Shown here in pieces: positions 4,682 to 6,779 of a stretch of 6,779 bases of DNA. Under the pieces are notes generated by a model. That model had not been told where the DNA came from. It was given only the letters and a program-made list of their open reading frames with translations, and searched no databases. The translations under genes and the position numbers were made by a program. The first letter of the stretch is position 1. Each line of letters opens with the position of its first letter. This stretch comes from Nitriliruptoraceae bacterium (GTDB taxonomy: Bacteria; Actinomycetota; Nitriliruptoria; Nitriliruptorales; Nitriliruptoraceae): NCBI GenBank assembly GCA_007125475.1, contig SLDB01000349.1:1-6779 (forward strand). The letters run 5' to 3'.

Positions 4682-6779
4682 GGCCGTTCACCGAACGTCT
4701 GCAGACGGCGTTGTCGGACCCGGACGTGCGCGCCGGCCTGACCGCGTTCCAACGGGGATGGCGGCAGAGCCGTGACACCGAGATCGCGGCGCTCGAGTCC
4801 GCCGAGGGCCGCAGCTTCGACGAGCTGCGCCGTGAGCTCGCCGGGATCAAGGACGCCGTCCTCGCCGACCACGACACCTACCTGCAGCGTTTCGTCGACG
4901 CCGCGCGCCGTGCCGGTTCCGAGGTGGTGTTCGCCGCCGACGCCGCGGAGGCGAACGCCGCGGTCCTCGACGTGTGTCGTCAGGCCGGGGCGGACGTCGT
5001 CGTGAAGGGCAAGTCCATGGTCTCCGAGGAGATCGGGCTGAACGACCACCTGGCGGCGGCCGGGGTTACCCCGGTCGAGACCGACCTGGGGGAGTGGATC
5101 CTGCAGCTCGCCGGCGAGCTCCCCTCCCACCTGGTGATGCCGGCGATCCACAAGCGGCGCGAGGAGGTGGCCGCCCTGTTGGGTCGTGTCCTGGGGCGCC
5201 CGTTCGATCCCGACGACGTCGACGCCATGGTGCACAGCGTCCGCGGTGAGCTGCGGGAGCGGTTCCTCGCCAGCGGTGTCGGGCTCTCCGGGGCGAACGC
5301 CCTGGTCGCCGAGTCGGGGTCGGTGCTGCTGGTGTGCAACGAGGGGAACAACCGGATGTCGGTGGCGCTCCCCGGTGTGCACGTCGTCACCGCGGGGATC
5401 GAGAAGCTGGTCCCGACGTACGCCGACGCGATCACCCAGATCCGCCTGTTGGCGCGGTCGGCGACCGGTCAGCCGATCACCGTGTACACGAACTTCGTCA
5501 CCGGCCCACGCCCGGGGCAGCGGCAGGTGATCGTCCTCGTCGACAACGGCCGCTCGGCGATGGCCGAGGACCCGGACACCGCTGCCGCGCTCCGGTGCAT
5601 ACGGTGTGGCGCCTGCGCCAACGTCTGCCCGCCCTACGGGGTCGTCGGGGGTCACGCCTTCGGCCACGTCTACACCGGCGCGATCGGGTTGGTGAACACC
5701 GCCTTCCATCACGATCTCGACGACGTCGCGGGGCCACAGTCGCTGTGCGTCTCGTGCGGTGCGTGTGCCACCGTGTGCCCCGTGGACATCCCGTTGCCGA
5801 CCCAGATCCTCGAGGTCCGTCGCCGCGTGCACGAGGCCGCCGCCGGTACCGGCCGTGGGCGCACCACCGCGATCGCGCTCGCGGCGTGGCGCCGGCCCTG
5901 GCTCGCCGACGTCGGGTTGCGTCTGGCATCGATGGTGACGGCGCCGTGGCGGGACGGCGAGGTCACCCGCCTCCCGGCCCCGGTGACGCGGTTGGCGGCG
6001 GTCCGGCGACACACGTCGTGGCGGACACCGCCGGCGTTGCCGCGACGCCCGGCCCGTGACCAGCTGCGCCCGGGGCGGCTGGCTGAACCACCGGTGATCG
6101 ACTCGGCCCCCCTCGCCGGTCGGCGCGTGCTGGTGTTCCTGCAGTGCCTGGCGGACCGGCTCGCCCCGTCGATCGCCGTCGACGCGGCACGGCTGCTCCG
6201 CGCCGCCGGCGCCGAGGTCGTCCTCCCCCGTGCGCAGCACTGCTGCGGACTCCCGGCGTACGACGCCGGTGACCACGACGCTGCCAGGCGGATGCTCGAG
6301 CACACCGCAGAGACGTTCGCCGGCGTCGACGACGTCGTCACCCCGGCGGCGAGCTGCTTCGTGATGCTGCGCCGTGACGCCCCCCACCTGTTCCGGGGCG
6401 ACGTCGCCGCCGTCGAGGAGGCCCAGCAACTCGCGGGACGCGTCTACGACCTCGTCGAGTACCTCACCGTCGGCCCCGGTCGCCTCCCGGACGGGGCGCT
6501 GGACAACGGCGACCGCACCCCGGTGGCCGTGCACCGGTTCTGCCACGCCACCAACACCCTGGACCGTGGCGACGTCGTCGAAGGCCTGCTGCGCGACGTC
6601 GCCGGGGTGCGTGTGACCCCACTCGACGAAGCGGAGGTGTGCTGCGGCTTCGGAGGGTCGACCTCGGCGTCCCACCCCCGGGTCGCCGCCGGGATCCTGG
6701 CGCGGAAGCTCGCCGGGGTGCGGGCGAGCGGTGCCCCGGTCCTGGTCACCGACAACCCGGGGTGTGTGCTGCATCTGCG
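4678..6779 (+). CDS. lutB: LutB-LutA fusion: LUD / 2x[4Fe-4S] / 2x CCG protein, 3' partial
   Basis: One uninterrupted frame of 700 complete codons runs from GTG 4678 off the window end. The start overlaps the lutC stop and has GGGGAGG at 4664-4670 with 7-nt spacing. Residues about 1-465 match LutB: a LUD domain with VVKGKSMVSEEIGLND (from about 107) and ESGSVLLVCNEGNNRM (from 212). Two ferredoxin-like motifs follow, CIRCGACANVCP (C307, C310, C313, C317) and CVSCGACATVCP (C357, C360, C363, C367). After a short Pro/Arg-rich linker, residues from about 482 match LutA (YkgE). The first CCG domain has C490, CCG 522-524 and SCFVM around C560; the second has C622, CCG 655-657 and NPGCVLHL around C696. 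LutB and LutA are normally separate proteins of about 470 and 240 residues. About 40 residues of the LutA part are probably missing. The protein should be the electron-transferring core of lactate oxidation with LutC. The fusion is read directly from the frame; function is by homology. Confidence 0.93.
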   Translation, partial: MRPFTERLQTALSDPDVRAGLTAFQRGWRQSRDTEIAALESAEGRSFDELRRELAGIKDAVLADHDTYLQRFVDAARRAGSEVVFAADAAEANAAVLDVCRQAGADVVVKGKSMVSEEIGLNDHLAAAGVTPVETDLGEWILQLAGELPSHLVMPAIHKRREEVAALLGRVLGRPFDPDDVDAMVHSVRGELRERFLASGVGLSGANALVAESGSVLLVCNEGNNRMSVALPGVHVVTAGIEKLVPTYADAITQIRLLARSATGQPITVYTNFVTGPRPGQRQVIVLVDNGRSAMAEDPDTAAALRCIRCGACANVCPPYGVVGGHAFGHVYTGAIGLVNTAFHHDLDDVAGPQSLCVSCGACATVCPVDIPLPTQILEVRRRVHEAAAGTGRGRTTAIALAAWRRPWLADVGLRLASMVTAPWRDGEVTRLPAPVTRLAAVRRHTSWRTPPALPRRPARDQLRPGRLAEPPVIDSAPLAGRRVLVFLQCLADRLAPSIAVDAARLLRAAGAEVVLPRAQHCCGLPAYDAGDHDAARRMLEHTAETFAGVDDVVTPAASCFVMLRRDAPHLFRGDVAAVEEAQQLAGRVYDLVEYLTVGPGRLPDGALDNGDRTPVAVHRFCHATNTLDRGDVVEGLLRDVAGVRVTPLDEAEVCCGFGGSTSASHPRVAAGILARKLAGVRASGAPVLVTDNPGCVLHL

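Noticed and set aside
5800..6150. A possible frameshift or missed gene boundary between the LutB and LutA parts
   Set aside because: I read the frame codon by codon and found no stop. The LutB C-terminal tail (VTRLAAVRRHTSWR) runs in frame into LutA, so no shift is needed.
3166..6774. A 1202-codon open frame on the minus strand opposite corC, lutC and lutBA
   Set aside because: Long stop-free antisense frames are common opposite GC-rich genes. The translation is rich in Arg, Gly, Asp and Val with no recognisable domain, and it spans three well-supported + strand genes.
1..6779. A previously undescribed defence, mobile or CRISPR system
   Set aside because: No direct-repeat array, transposase, integrase, terminal repeats, nuclease or toxin gene, or composition break is visible. 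All coding space is explained by known families.

Overview
This is a high-GC (roughly 70%), gene-dense window with every gene on the + strand. A BldD-type regulator, the order rsmE / phoH / ybeY / corC, heavy use of GTG and TTG starts and overlapping stop/start codons point to an actinomycete (Actinomycetota). The proteins are not close copies of the Streptomyces or Mycobacterium versions, so a deeper lineage such as Nitriliruptoria or Acidimicrobiia is possible. That placement is inference.

Layout. (1) 1-542: the 3' part of rsmE, the 16S rRNA m3U1498 methyltransferase, cut by the window edge. (2) 543-771: a 229-bp spacer holding a full match to the 15-bp BldD operator consensus at 635-649, a possible -10 element and a small leader hairpin. 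(3) 772-1239: a BldD-like regulator with an HTH domain and an intact RXD-X8-RXXD cyclic-di-GMP binding motif. (4) 1240-1305: a short spacer with a possible -10 element. (5) 1306-4143: phoH, ybeY and a CorC/HlyC-type CBS protein, overlapping or abutting. (6) 4121-6779: a lactate-utilisation module, lutC followed by one long reading frame that fuses LutB (LUD domain plus two ferredoxin-like 4Fe-4S motifs) to LutA (two CCG domains). This frame stays open to the last base of the window, so its stop lies outside.

How the genes fit together. rsmE, phoH and ybeY belong to the conserved translation and rRNA-maturation neighbourhood (rRNA methylation, a PhoH ATPase, the YbeY rRNA endonuclease), with corC as its usual membrane companion. 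From phoH onward each start overlaps the preceding stop, so phoH-ybeY-corC-lutC-lutBA looks like one transcription unit. Era GTPase often follows this group, but here an oxidative L-lactate dehydrogenase module takes that place. The BldD-like gene sits between rsmE and phoH with its own spacer and a putative self-operator.

No CRISPR array, insertion sequence, tRNA, rRNA or defence system is visible. The main points of interest are the bldD operator plus c-di-GMP motif, the LutB-LutA fusion, and the attachment of the lut genes to the phoH-ybeY-corC operon.
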